Under the pieces are notes generated by a model. That model was not told the origin of the DNA. It ran no database searches and worked only from the letters and a program-made list of their open reading frames with translations. Below are positions 9,109-16,955 of a DNA stretch of 47,930 bases, piece after piece. The translations under genes and the position numbers were made by a program. Origin of the DNA: Streptomyces sp. NRRL S-31 (GTDB taxonomy: Bacteria > Actinomycetota > Actinomycetes > Streptomycetales > Streptomycetaceae). Each line of letters opens with the position of its first letter. Positions within the stretch are counted from its first letter, which is position 1. Where the stretch lies: assembly GCF_000718775.1 (NCBI RefSeq), contig NZ_JOCB01000063.1, forward strand, positions 1 through 47,930. The letters run 5' to 3'.

Positions 9109-9472
9109 GATTGAGGCTCCCTCCTTGAAACAAGCCGAGTTTAGGGACTGCCGACACGGCACTTCGACCCGTCCCCAATGGTGAGCTTGCCCACACGGAG
9201 CGTGATACGAGGCTCGCTCGACCCGAGAAAGCCCATGTCGTACCTCGGTACGCAGGACTCCTGCGGAAAACCCTAGCCCTGTCATGTGGTCAAGGTCTCT
9301 GTGAGAGCGTGCTGCGGCCCACTCTGATTCTTTGTCGAGTCCCTACGAATGGCCCAATGATTCTTTGCTGCCGCCCGAACCCTTGTCCCTGGGTTTACCC
9401 GTTAGTAGCGTCTGCGCTGTCCGGAACGTACCTGAGGTAACAGGCCGTCGGCGTGAGAGTGGGTGGGGACCG
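9109..9472. promoter_or_regulatory. Divergent promoter region accA2 / membrane protein (364 bp)
   Basis: This non-coding, relatively A/T-rich stretch must hold the promoters of both flanking genes. TAAACT on the minus strand near 9140 is a possible -10 for accA2, without a convincing -35. On the plus strand the segment gggtttacccgttagtagcgt (about 9390-9410) could be promoter core for the downstream gene. A pair of adjacent palindromes at 9239-9264 is annotated separately. Confidence 0.4.
9239..9264. promoter_or_regulatory. Two abutting palindromes, candidate operator
   Basis: CGTACC-TC-GGTACG (9239-9252) is a perfect 6-bp inverted repeat, immediately followed by and sharing one base with GCAGG-ACT-CCTGC (9252-9264). 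They lie about 130 bp upstream of accA2 and 209 bp upstream of the membrane protein gene. The role is unproven. Confidence 0.35.
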
Positions 9473-10060
9473 GTGGTACGCAGACCGGTGGCAGGGGTCG
9501 TGGCGGTGGTCCTCCTCGCGGAGGCGGTCGTCGTCGCTGCGCTGAACTGGTTCCTCGGGGTGGTCGTGGGCCGGCAGAAGATGTCCCTGGCCGGCCTCGA
9601 CCCCGACGTTATGGCGACGTCCTCGAAGGTCGGCGGAGTCCTCTTCGGGCTCTACTTCGTCCTGTGCGCGCTGGTGGCCGTGCTCGTCGCGGTACGGGAC
9701 CGCGCCCCGGCCGGTTTCGGCCGCGTCCTGCTGATCAGCGCCGCCGTGGTGCACGGCCTGCTCGGCGCGTTCGCCTGGGGCCTGGTCGGCTGGCCGGCGT
9801 TCCTGTTCATGGTCGTCGTGCTCGGGCTGATCGTGCTGCTCCTGATGACGTACGACCGTGCGGGCGGCCCGGGGCGCCGGGCCCCCGGCGGCGCGCCCGG
9901 GTCGGGCGCCGGTCCGGCGGCGCGGACGGAACCGGGCGCGGTGCCCGCCGCCGGCCCGGCCGCGCCGGCGAGCCGTACGGAGGAGCCGCGGGACGGGGAC
10001 GACGAGCCGCGGGACTCCGCCCCCGCCGGGATCACCGTTCCGGCGCCCACAACTCCGTGA
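9473..10060 (+). CDS. Conserved four-helix membrane protein, unknown function
   Basis: A protein of about 195 residues if translation begins at GTG 9473 ([10 protein letters not shown]); the frame is open back to 9332, but the extra residues do not look like protein and overlap promoter-like sequence. Four hydrophobic segments (about 5-28, 52-73, 83-103 and 106-127) predict an integral membrane protein. The C-terminal 65 residues are Pro/Ala/Gly-rich, then acidic ([12 protein letters not shown]), and likely cytoplasmic or disordered. The 3' end overlaps the convergent maf gene by 29 bp. I cannot assign a family or function. Confidence 0.75.
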   Translation: MVRRPVAGVVAVVLLAEAVVVAALNWFLGVVVGRQKMSLAGLDPDVMATSSKVGGVLFGLYFVLCALVAVLVAVRDRAPAGFGRVLLISAAVVHGLLGAFAWGLVGWPAFLFMVVVLGLIVLLLMTYDRAGGPGRRAPGGAPGSGAGPAARTEPGAVPAAGPAAPASRTEEPRDGDDEPRDSAPAGITVPAPTTP

Positions 10061-10649
10061 TGCCCACGCCCAGTTCCGACAGGAGCCGGCGGAGCAGGGG
10101 GAGGCTGATGCCGATCACGTTGCCGTGGTCGCCGTCGATGCCCTCGATGAACGGCGCCGAACGGCCGTCCAGGGTGAAGGCGCCGGCGACGTGGAGGGGC
10201 TCCCCGGAGGCCACGTAGGCGGCGATCTCGGCGTCGCTCGGGTCGCCGAACCGGACCACGGTGGAGGCGGTCGCCGACACGTACCGCTTGGCCTCCGTGT
10301 CCCACACGCAGTGGCCCGTCTGGAGCACACCGGCCCGCCCGCGCATGCTCTTCCAGCGGGCGGTGGCCTCCTCGGCGTCGGCCGGCTTGCCGAGCGCCCG
10401 CCCGTCCAGCTCCAGCACCGAGTCGCAGCCGATCACCAGGGCGCCCTGCACCTCCGGCCGGGCCGCCACCACGGACGCCTTCGCCTCGGCCAGGGCGAGC
10501 GCCAGCTCCGCCGGGGTGGGCGCGGTGACGGCGTCCTCGTCGACGCCGCTCACGATGACTTCGGGGGCGAGACCGGCCTGCCGGAGCAGGCCCAGCCGGG
10601 CCGGGGACTGGGAGGCGAGCACGAGTCGCCTGCGGCGCGTTGCGGTCAT
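10032..10649 (-). CDS. maf: Maf-family nucleoside triphosphate pyrophosphatase
   Basis: A 205-residue Maf/YhdE-type house-cleaning pyrophosphatase. The N-terminal [16 protein letters not shown] (11-26) is the SxSPRR-type nucleotide-binding motif. The central [10 protein letters not shown] contains the catalytic acidic residue, followed by [10 protein letters not shown], and a late [19 protein letters not shown] matches the family's C-terminal motif. Members hydrolyse non-canonical or modified NTPs, and some are called septum formation inhibitors. It is the last gene of a pccB-pccE-mmpB-maf transcript, 32 bp after mmpB. Its stop lies inside the convergent membrane gene. Confidence 0.93.
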   Translation of the reverse strand: MTATRRRRLVLASQSPARLGLLRQAGLAPEVIVSGVDEDAVTAPTPAELALALAEAKASVVAARPEVQGALVIGCDSVLELDGRALGKPADAEEATARWKSMRGRAGVLQTGHCVWDTEAKRYVSATASTVVRFGDPSDAEIAAYVASGEPLHVAGAFTLDGRSAPFIEGIDGDHGNVIGISLPLLRRLLSELGVGITELWAPER

Positions 10650-10681
10650 GCGGCCAGGTTAGTCAGCGCGTGCCGCGAGGC

Positions 10682-10810
10682 TCACCTCAGGCCGATGACG
10701 ATCATGATCAGCACCATGGCGAGCGCCACGAGGAGGCCGAGCCGCCGCAGCATGTCCTGCGCGTCGCGCAGTTCCTTCGGCGGCTCGTTCTCGGGGTCTG
10801 ACCACAGCAT
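10682..10810 (-). CDS. mmpB: 42-residue membrane microprotein (MmpB-like)
   Basis: A very small protein with an acidic, Pro-containing cytoplasmic head (MLWSDPENEPPKELRDAQ), a basic-flanked turn (LRRLG) and one C-terminal membrane helix (LLVALAMVLIMIVIGL). The N-terminal WSDPENEPPKELRDAQ is strongly reminiscent of the Streptomyces family annotated as morphogenic membrane protein MmpB; this recognition is from memory. A longer in-frame reading exists upstream to 11197, but it runs through pccE in another frame and is not credible. It sits 68 bp after pccE and 32 bp before maf, so it is probably co-transcribed with both. Confidence 0.65.
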   Translation of the reverse strand: MLWSDPENEPPKELRDAQDMLRRLGLLVALAMVLIMIVIGLR

Positions 10811-10878
10811 GTCACCAGCGTGCGGCCGGGACGGGCGGGGTGCCTGAGTAGGCGTACTCAAATCGGCACCCGTGTCGG

Positions 10879-11088
10879 TCACCCCGGCCAGTAGGTGCGG
10901 GTCCAGGAGGCCGGGCCCGGCCGGGGGACGCGGGCCGCGGCGATCCGGGACGGGTCCGACCAGGCGTCCCGCGGGCCCTGAGCGCCGGACGGCCGGACCG
11001 CGGCCGCCGCGGCGCGGGCGCGGACCACCGCCAGTGCGGCGGCCAGCTCCTCCGGGGTCGGATTGCCTCGTACGACCTTGATGTTCAT
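10879..11088 (-). CDS. pccE: Acyl-CoA carboxylase epsilon subunit
   Basis: A 69-residue protein starting MNIKVVRGNPTPEELAAALA, the hallmark of actinobacterial acyl-CoA carboxylase epsilon subunits, followed by an Ala/Arg-rich linker and a C-terminal WSDPSR...WTRTYWPG, the usual ending. Epsilon subunits bind the alpha-beta complex and stimulate its activity. The ATG at 11088 lies 23 bp after the pccB stop, so translation is likely coupled. The same frame is open far upstream inside pccB, but that extension is antisense-style noise. Confidence 0.9.
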   Translation of the reverse strand: MNIKVVRGNPTPEELAAALAVVRARAAAAAVRPSGAQGPRDAWSDPSRIAAARVPRPGPASWTRTYWPG

Positions 11089-11111
11089 GACCGCTCCCAG
11101 GGTCGGCGGGC

Positions 11112-12725
11112 CTACAGGGGGATGTTGCCGTGCTTCTTCGGCGGCAGCGACTCCCGCTTGGTGCGCAGCTGGCGCAGACCGCGGACGATGTGCGCACGGG
11201 TGTCGGACGGCATGATCACCGCGTCGACGTAGCCGCGCTCGGCCGCGACGTAGGGGTTGAGCAGGGTGTCCTCGTACTCCCGGATCAGCCGGGCGCGCAC
11301 CGCCTCCACGTCCTCCCCGCCGGCCTCCGCCTCCGCGAGGGTGCGCCGGTGCAGGATGTTCACCGCGCCCTGCGCGCCCATGACGGCGATCTGCGCGGTG
11401 GGCCAGGCGAGGTTGAGGTCGGCACCCAGGTGCTTGGAGCCCATGACGTCGTAGGCGCCGCCGAACGCCTTGCGGGTGATGACGGTGATCAGCGGGACGG
11501 TGGCCTCGGCGTAGGCGTAGATCAGCTTGGCGCCGCGCCGGATGATGCCCTCGTGCTCCTGGCCGACGCCCGGCAGGAACCCGGGCACGTCCACGAAGGT
11601 CAGCACCGGGACGTTGAAGGCGTCGCAGGTGCGCACGAACCGGGCGGCCTTCTCGGAGGCGTCGATGTCCAGGCAGCCGGCGAACTGCATCGGCTGGTTG
11701 GCGACGACGCCGACCGGGCGGCCCTCGACCCGGCCGAAGCCGGTGACGATGTTCGGCGCGAACAGCGCCTGCGTCTCGAAGAACTCGGCGTCGTCCAGCA
11801 CGTGCTCGACCACCGTGCGGATGTCGTACGGCTGGTTGGCGCTGTCCGGCACCAGCGTGTCCAGCTCGCGGTCCTCGTCGCTGACGGCGAGGTCGGCCTC
11901 CTCCGGGAAGACCGGGGGCTCGGAGAGGTTGTTGGACGGCAGGTACGACAGCAGCTGCTTGATGTACTCGATGGCGTCCTTCTCGTCCCCCGCCATGTGG
12001 TGGGCCACGCCGGAGACCGAGTTGTGGGTGCGGGCGCCGCCCAGCTCCTCGAAGCCGACGTCCTCGCCGGTGACCGTCTTGATGACGTCCGGGCCGGTGA
12101 TGAACATGTGCGAGGTCTGGTCGACCATGACCGTGAAGTCGGTGATCGCCGGGGAGTAGACCGCGCCGCCCGCGCACGGGCCGACGACCAGGCTGATCTG
12201 CGGGACGACACCGGAGGCGTGGGTGTTGCGGCGGAAGATCTCGCCGTACGCCCCGAGGGAGGCGACACCCTCCTGGATCCGGGCGCCGCCGGAGTCGTTG
12301 ATGCCGATCACCGGGCAGCCGGTCTTCAGCGCGAAGTCCATGACCTTGACGATCTTCTGGCCGTAGACCTCGCCGAGGGCGCCGCCGAAGACGGTGAAGT
12401 CCTGCGAGAACACGGCGACCGGGCGGCCGTCGACGGTGCCGTAGCCGGTGACGACACCGTCGCCGTACGGGCGGTTCCGCTCCAGCCCGAAGTGGGTCGA
12501 CCGGTGCCGGGCGAACTCGTCCAGCTCGACGAACGAGCCCTCGTCGAGGAGCAGTTCGATCCGCTCACGGGCCGTCAGCTTGCCCTTGGCGTGCTGCTTC
12601 TCGACGGCGCGCTCCGAGCCGGCGTGCGTCGCCTCGTCGATGCGGCGCTGGAGATCCGCGAGCTTCCCCGCGGTCGTGTGGATGTCGATCTCTGGGATCT
12701 CGTGACGCTCTTCCGGCTCGGACAT
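11112..12725 (-). CDS. pccB: Propionyl/acyl-CoA carboxylase beta subunit (carboxyltransferase)
   Basis: A 537-residue carboxyltransferase of the crotonase fold that transfers CO2 from biotin on AccA2 to an acyl-CoA, forming methylmalonyl-CoA or malonyl-CoA, precursors for polyketides and fatty acids. The two oxyanion loops are visible: [12 protein letters not shown] (142-153) and [10 protein letters not shown] (421-430). Asp426, the residue after GGAY, matches the position reported to set propionyl-CoA preference in S. coelicolor PccB (Asp422 there), whereas acetyl-CoA-using homologues carry a hydrophobic residue. The ATG at 12725 gives the expected N-terminus ([20 protein letters not shown]). 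It heads an operon with pccE, mmpB and maf, and is divergent from birA across 110 bp. Confidence 0.95.
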   Translation of the reverse strand: MSEPEERHEIPEIDIHTTAGKLADLQRRIDEATHAGSERAVEKQHAKGKLTARERIELLLDEGSFVELDEFARHRSTHFGLERNRPYGDGVVTGYGTVDGRPVAVFSQDFTVFGGALGEVYGQKIVKVMDFALKTGCPVIGINDSGGARIQEGVASLGAYGEIFRRNTHASGVVPQISLVVGPCAGGAVYSPAITDFTVMVDQTSHMFITGPDVIKTVTGEDVGFEELGGARTHNSVSGVAHHMAGDEKDAIEYIKQLLSYLPSNNLSEPPVFPEEADLAVSDEDRELDTLVPDSANQPYDIRTVVEHVLDDAEFFETQALFAPNIVTGFGRVEGRPVGVVANQPMQFAGCLDIDASEKAARFVRTCDAFNVPVLTFVDVPGFLPGVGQEHEGIIRRGAKLIYAYAEATVPLITVITRKAFGGAYDVMGSKHLGADLNLAWPTAQIAVMGAQGAVNILHRRTLAEAEAGGEDVEAVRARLIREYEDTLLNPYVAAERGYVDAVIMPSDTRAHIVRGLRQLRTKRESLPPKKHGNIPL

Positions 12726-12835
12726 CGGGATGCGGCTCCCTGCCTGCTCAAAAGGGGGGACGGTTACTCATCCGTAGAGTAGTGGCGGCCCCACGGATCA
12801 GCAGTGCGTCGTTTACCACACCTAGGGTGGCTTGC
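12726..12835. promoter_or_regulatory. Shared pccB / birA divergent promoter region
   Basis: This 110-bp region separates the carboxylase operon from the biotin ligase gene. TAGAGT at 12775-12780 fits an actinobacterial housekeeping -10 on the plus strand, without a clear -35. This BirA has no DNA-binding domain, so classical biotin-operon repression by it is not expected. Confidence 0.35.
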
Positions 12836-13696
12836 ATGACGCCGCAGAATCCATCAGACAACAGCCGCTGGTCCGACCTGGACCGCCCGCCCCTGAACGT
12901 CGCCGCGCTGCGGCGCGGGCTGGTCCGCGAGGGAGGGCTGTACCGCGACATCGAGGTGGTGCAGCGGACCGGTTCCACCAACTCCGACCTCGCCGCGCGG
13001 GCCGCCGCCGGGGAGGCCGAGGAGGGCGCGGTGCTGATCGCGGAGGAGCAGACGGCCGGGCGCGGCCGGCTGGACCGCCGGTGGACCGCGCCGCCGCGGT
13101 CGGGACTGTTCTTCTCGGTCCTGCTGAAGCCCGCCGGGGTGCCGGTGGCGCGCTGGGGGTGGCTGCCGCTGCTGACGGGTGTGGCGGTGGCGACCGGGCT
13201 GGCGCGGGCGGCGGGCGTCGACACGGCGCTGAAGTGGCCGAACGACCTGCTGGTCACCGTCGACGGCCAGGAGCGCAAGGCCGGCGGCATCCTCGCCGAG
13301 CGGGCCGGCGAGGACGGTGTCGTGGTCGGCGTGGGCGTCAACGTCAGCCTGCGGGCGGACGAGCTGCCGGTGCCGCAGGCCGGCTCCCTGGCGCTGGCCG
13401 GGGCGGTGGGCACGGACCGGGACCCGCTGCTGCGGGCGGTGCTGCGGTCGCTTGAGGACTGGTACGGGCAGTGGCGGGCCGCCGCCGGCGACCCGGCGGC
13501 CGGCGGTCTCCTGGAGACGTACACGGCGGGCTGCGCGACGCTGGGCCGGGTGGTGCGGGCGGAGTTGCCGGGCGACCGGGCGGTGGTCGGGGAGGCCGTG
13601 GCCCTCGACGGGGACGGGCGCCTGATCATCGCCACGGAGGACGGGGTGCAGGAGCCGGTGGGGGCGGGGGACATCGTGCACCTGCGGCCCGCGTGA
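12836..13696 (+). CDS. birA: Biotin-[acetyl-CoA-carboxylase] ligase, monofunctional
   Basis: A 286-residue ligase that activates biotin as biotinyl-AMP and attaches it to the carrier lysine of AccA2. Motifs in order are RTGSTNSDL (44-52), the adenylate-binding loop GRGRLDRRW (75-83), KWPNDLLV (133-140) and ERKAGGIL (146-153), followed by VVVGVGVNV and a C-terminal SH3-like segment. There is no N-terminal helix-turn-helix, so it is enzyme only. The frame is open from 12782; ATG at 12836 (MTPQNPSDNSRW) gives the normal length. Divergent linkage with pccB fits its job. Confidence 0.93.
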   Translation: MTPQNPSDNSRWSDLDRPPLNVAALRRGLVREGGLYRDIEVVQRTGSTNSDLAARAAAGEAEEGAVLIAEEQTAGRGRLDRRWTAPPRSGLFFSVLLKPAGVPVARWGWLPLLTGVAVATGLARAAGVDTALKWPNDLLVTVDGQERKAGGILAERAGEDGVVVGVGVNVSLRADELPVPQAGSLALAGAVGTDRDPLLRAVLRSLEDWYGQWRAAAGDPAAGGLLETYTAGCATLGRVVRAELPGDRAVVGEAVALDGDGRLIIATEDGVQEPVGAGDIVHLRPA

Positions 13697-14077
13697 CGGA
13701 GGCCGCTCATGCGACCGGTGAAGCGTGCGGGACCCGCGGGGTCCGCGACCCGCGCGCGGCACGAGGGCGTGGGGAGCTCGGGGAGCCTGCGCGGTCGTGT
13801 CCGGCGGACCGGGTGCGGCCCGCTCGGGGGATCACGGTGCGGCGTAGCCCTCTCCGGGGCGCGGGGGCCGCGCGGCCGGTTCCGGGGCCGGTGCCCGGCG
13901 ACCGTCGGCACGCCTCCGACCTGGACCGATGCCGGAAACCGGGCAGGACGCCCGCCCGCCCGGCCGGTGCCGGGAGGCGGGCCGCCGGCCCGACCCGACG
14001 GAGTGAGCTGGCGCACATCTGCCGTAGAGTTGAGGCCGGTCGATACCTGACCGCGGCAGATCGGAAGGGCAGCAGGC
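13697..14077. promoter_or_regulatory. 381-bp gap upstream of adenylate cyclase
   Basis: I see no convincing gene. An Arg/Gly/Pro-rich frame starts at 13709 after a GGAGG, but its codon usage decays and it looks non-coding. TAGAGT at 14025-14030 could be the -10 for cya. No clear repeats. Confidence 0.35.
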
Positions 14078-15202
14078 GTGACCGTCGACGACACGGGCTC
14101 CGGCGCTGACGGGGACGGCCGGGTGGACCCCGACGCCCCCGACAACGGCGACAACCCGTTGGCCCTGCGGCTCGAACAGCTCATCCTGGGCGCCGAGCGC
14201 CGCTACACCCCGTTCCAGGCCGCCCGCAGCGCGGGCGTCTCCATGGAACTGGCGTCCCGGTTCTGGCGGGCCATGGGGTTCGCGGACATCGGACAGGCCA
14301 AGGCGCTGACGGAGGCCGACGTGCTCGCCCTGCGCCGGCTCGCCGGTCTGGTCGAGGCGGGCCTGCTCAGCGAGGCGATGGCCGTGCAGGTGGCCCGGTC
14401 CACGGGGCAGACCACCGCCCGGTTGGCCGAGTGGCAGATGGATTCCTTCCTGGAGGGCCTGACCGAGCCGCCCGAGCCCGGGATGACCCGCACCGAGGTG
14501 ACGTACCCGATCGTCGAACTGCTCCTGCCCGAGCTGGAGGAGTTCCTGGTCTACGTGTGGCGGCGGCAGCTCGCCGCCTCGGCCGGACGGGTCGTGCAGT
14601 CGGCGGACGACGAGGAGATGGTCGACCGGCGGCTCGCCGTCGGCTTCGCCGACCTGGTGGGGTTCACGCGGCTGACCCGCCGGATGGAGGAGGAGGAGCT
14701 GGGCGAGCTGGTCGAGGCGTTCGAGACGACCGCCGCCGACCTGGTGGCCGCGCGCGGCGGCCGGCTCATCAAGACCCTCGGCGACGAGGTGCTGTACGCG
14801 GCGGACGACGCCGGTGTCGCCGCGGACATCGCGCTGCGGCTGGTGGAGACGCTGTCGAACGACGAGACGATGCCCGAGCTGCGGGTCGGCATGGCGTTCG
14901 GCACGGTCACCACGCGCATGGGCGACGTGTTCGGCACGACGGTCAACCTGGCCTCCCGGCTGACGTCCATAGCTCCCCGGGACGCCGTCCTGGTGGACAG
15001 CGCCTTCGCCGAGGAGCTGATCCGCAGCGGTGAGGCGCCCGTCTCGGAGGCGGAGGCGGCGGAGGCCGCCGCGGCGGCCGAGAAGGAGGGCGAGGAGCCG
15101 CCCGCCTACCGCTTCGCGCTCCAGCCGATGTGGCAGCGCCCGGTGCGCGGGCTCGGCGTGGTCGAGCCGTGGCTGCTCGCCCGTCGCGACGGCCGGCTCT
15201 AG
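14078..15202 (+). CDS. cya: Class III adenylate cyclase
   Basis: A 374-residue cytosolic cyclase making cAMP from ATP; in Streptomyces cAMP influences germination and development. The N-terminal 170 residues form a helical regulatory domain (YTPFQAARSAGVSMELASRFWRAMGF at 43-68 looks helix-turn-helix-like). The catalytic domain has the first metal Asp192 (FADLVGFT), Lys232 and metal Asp236 in KTLGDE, Asp283 in GDVFG, and the transition-state pair Asn290/Arg294 in VNLASRL. The Lys232/Asp283 pair is the adenine-selecting combination, so this should make cAMP, not cGMP. The GTG at 14078 follows ggaagggcagcaggc. An Ala/Glu-rich insert (about 322-341) precedes the C-terminus. Its stop overlaps the convergent gene's stop within one CTAG. 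Confidence 0.93.
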   Translation: MTVDDTGSGADGDGRVDPDAPDNGDNPLALRLEQLILGAERRYTPFQAARSAGVSMELASRFWRAMGFADIGQAKALTEADVLALRRLAGLVEAGLLSEAMAVQVARSTGQTTARLAEWQMDSFLEGLTEPPEPGMTRTEVTYPIVELLLPELEEFLVYVWRRQLAASAGRVVQSADDEEMVDRRLAVGFADLVGFTRLTRRMEEEELGELVEAFETTAADLVAARGGRLIKTLGDEVLYAADDAGVAADIALRLVETLSNDETMPELRVGMAFGTVTTRMGDVFGTTVNLASRLTSIAPRDAVLVDSAFAEELIRSGEAPVSEAEAAEAAAAAEKEGEEPPAYRFALQPMWQRPVRGLGVVEPWLLARRDGRL

Positions 15203-15858
15203 CCAGGGGACTTCCTCCTGCCCGTCGCGCCGGGCAGGTCCACGCACAGGGCGATCACCGGTACGCACAGCTGGCCCGGTGCGGGTGCCGCCGTGCCCGG
15301 GTCCGGTGCCGGGGTCCGGGTCGGTGCCGGGGGCGTCGGGGGCGGGGGCGTGGCGGATCTCTTCGGCGTGGGCCGCGCCGTGCGGCCGGGCGTCCGCGGG
15401 GCCGTGGTGGGGGCGGGGCGGCCCGTCGGTACCGCGGTCGGAAGAGCCGCGGTCGGTACGGCGGTGCCCCCGGCCGGTGTCCCGGACGCCGGAGCCTTCG
15501 ACGCCGAGGTCCCGGCGGGTGCCGGGGCGGGGCTTGTGCCGCCCGTGACGGAGGTCGCCGAGGGCCGTGCGGTCGGGGCGGCGGCGAGGGTGGCGGCGGT
15601 GTCCGGTGCACGGCCCGGGGCCCTGCCGGGCGGGCCGGGCCGGGGCTCGGCCGCCGCCGTGCCGGGCGTGCCTGCGCCCGGCTCCGGGGCGACCCGGACC
15701 AGGCTGAGCAGGCCGGCGGCCAGTGCGAGGCCGCCCGCGACGAGCAGCACCCGCCGGGACCGCGGCTTGCGGTGCCGCCCGCGCCGTACGCCCGGCGCGG
15801 GCTCCGCACCGGACGGCGCGGGTATCGGTGCGGATGTCGGCACACGTGTCGATGGCAT
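15199..15858 (-). CDS. Pro/Ala/Thr-rich membrane-anchored or secreted protein
   Basis: A 219-residue protein starting at ATG 15858, which has the strong ribosome site GGGAGGGG 6 nt upstream; the frame is open to 15954, but that extension lies 5' of this site. A basic stretch (RRGRHRKPRSRR) precedes one hydrophobic helix (VLLVAGGLALAAGLLSLV), giving a signal-anchor with the C-terminus outside. The remaining 140 residues are mostly Ala, Pro, Thr and Gly, typical of disordered or glycosylated wall-spanning linkers. The end is a compact CVPVIALCVDLPGATG with two cysteines that could pair. I recognise no catalytic domain. It is convergent with and overlaps cya by 4 bp. Confidence 0.7.
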   Translation of the reverse strand: MPSTRVPTSAPIPAPSGAEPAPGVRRGRHRKPRSRRVLLVAGGLALAAGLLSLVRVAPEPGAGTPGTAAAEPRPGPPGRAPGRAPDTAATLAAAPTARPSATSVTGGTSPAPAPAGTSASKAPASGTPAGGTAVPTAALPTAVPTGRPAPTTAPRTPGRTARPTPKRSATPPPPTPPAPTRTPAPDPGTAAPAPGQLCVPVIALCVDLPGATGRRKSPG

Positions 15859-16022
15859 GGGTTCCCCTCCCCGCCGCGCGCCCGGGACGCGCCACGGCGG
15901 AGGCACGCTATGCGTCCGTGTGGGCGGTGTGCGGGGAGACGGCCGGGATGTCACTCGAACGGGCGTAGCCTCCCGGGGTTTCCCGGAACCGGGTACGACT
16001 GCGATGATCGGACCGGCAGTCA

Positions 16023-16038
16023 GTTAACCCGCGTTAAC
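16023..16038. promoter_or_regulatory. GTTAAC-CCGC-GTTAAC repeat, candidate operator
   Basis: Two copies of the self-complementary hexamer GTTAAC are separated by CCGC, immediately before the ribosome site (ggagg, 16040-16044) of the enoyl-CoA hydratase gene. In this GC-rich context the A/T-rich paired half-sites look like a repressor site, possibly for a TetR-type fatty-acid regulator. Confidence 0.5.
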
Positions 16039-16049
16039 CGGAGGGTGTC

Positions 16050-16844
16050 ATGAGCGAGGAGCGGTTCGGGGAGTTCGTGCTGGTGCGGCGGCACGGGCAC
16101 GTCGCGGAGCTGGTGCTGGACCGGCCCAAGGCGATGAACGCCGTCTCCACGGAGCTGGCCCGCTCCCTCGCGGGCGCGTGCGCGGCGCTCGCCGGCGACC
16201 CCGCGGCCCGGGTGACCGTCCTGACCTCGTCGCACGAACGGGCGTTCTGCGTCGGGGCCGACCTGAAGGAGCGGAACTCCTTCACCGACGCCGACCTCGT
16301 CCGGCAGCGGCCGGTGGCGCGGGCGGCGTACACCGGGGTGCTGGAGCTGCCGATGCCGACGATCGCGGCGGTGCACGGCTTCGCGCTGGGCGGAGGGTTC
16401 GAGCTGGCGCTGTCCTGCGACCTGATCGTGGCCGACCCTACGGCCGTGGTGGGGCTGCCGGAGGTGTCCGTGGGCGTGATCCCGGGCGGCGGCGGCACCC
16501 AGCTGCTGCCCCGCCGGGTCGGCGCGGCGCGGGCCGCCGAGCTGATCTTCTCCGCGCGCCGGGTGGCGGCGGCGGAGGCGGCGGAGCTGGGCCTGGTCGA
16601 CCAGCTGGTGGACGAGGGCCGCGACCGGGAGGAGGCGCTGGCGCTCGCCGCCCGGATCGCCCGGAACTCGCCGGTCGGACTGCGTGCCGCCAAGCGGGCG
16701 CTGCGGCTGGGCCATGGCCTGGACCTGCGGGCCGGTCTGGAGGTCGAGGACGCGGCCTGGCGTTCGGTGGCGTTCTCCGGCGACCGGGCCGAGGGTGTGG
16801 CGGCCTTCAACGAGAAGCGCACGCCTCAGTGGCCGGGGGAGTGA
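16050..16844 (+). CDS. Enoyl-CoA hydratase/isomerase family protein
   Basis: A 264-residue crotonase-fold enzyme, probably hydrating 2-enoyl-CoA in beta-oxidation or related acyl-CoA breakdown. The acyl-CoA site FCVGADLKE (66-74) and oxyanion loop HGFALGGGFELALSCD (109-124) are intact. Both catalytic acids of true hydratases are present, Glu118 (GGGFE) and Glu138 (GLPEV), followed by GVIPGGGGTQ, so hydratase activity is likely; Streptomyces homologues are annotated as such. The ATG at 16050 is 5 nt after GGAGG. A GTTAAC double repeat lies just 5' of the ribosome site. No other fatty-acid gene is adjacent, so the physiological substrate is unknown. Confidence 0.9.
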   Translation: MSEERFGEFVLVRRHGHVAELVLDRPKAMNAVSTELARSLAGACAALAGDPAARVTVLTSSHERAFCVGADLKERNSFTDADLVRQRPVARAAYTGVLELPMPTIAAVHGFALGGGFELALSCDLIVADPTAVVGLPEVSVGVIPGGGGTQLLPRRVGAARAAELIFSARRVAAAEAAELGLVDQLVDEGRDREEALALAARIARNSPVGLRAAKRALRLGHGLDLRAGLEVEDAAWRSVAFSGDRAEGVAAFNEKRTPQWPGE

Positions 16845-16955
16845 GGGCCGCCCGTACCCGGCGCCGGTCCGTGGCGCCGCGCGGTGTCGACGGGGGCGCC
16901 ACCTGATCGCCGCTCCGACATCCCGAACCATCACATTCCTCCCTAACCTGGAGTA

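Noticed and set aside
13709..14050. 113-residue frame after a good GGAGG upstream of cya
   Set aside because: Arg/Gly/Pro-rich, with third-position GC falling toward its end, and it runs over the likely cya promoter. Possible but unsupported.
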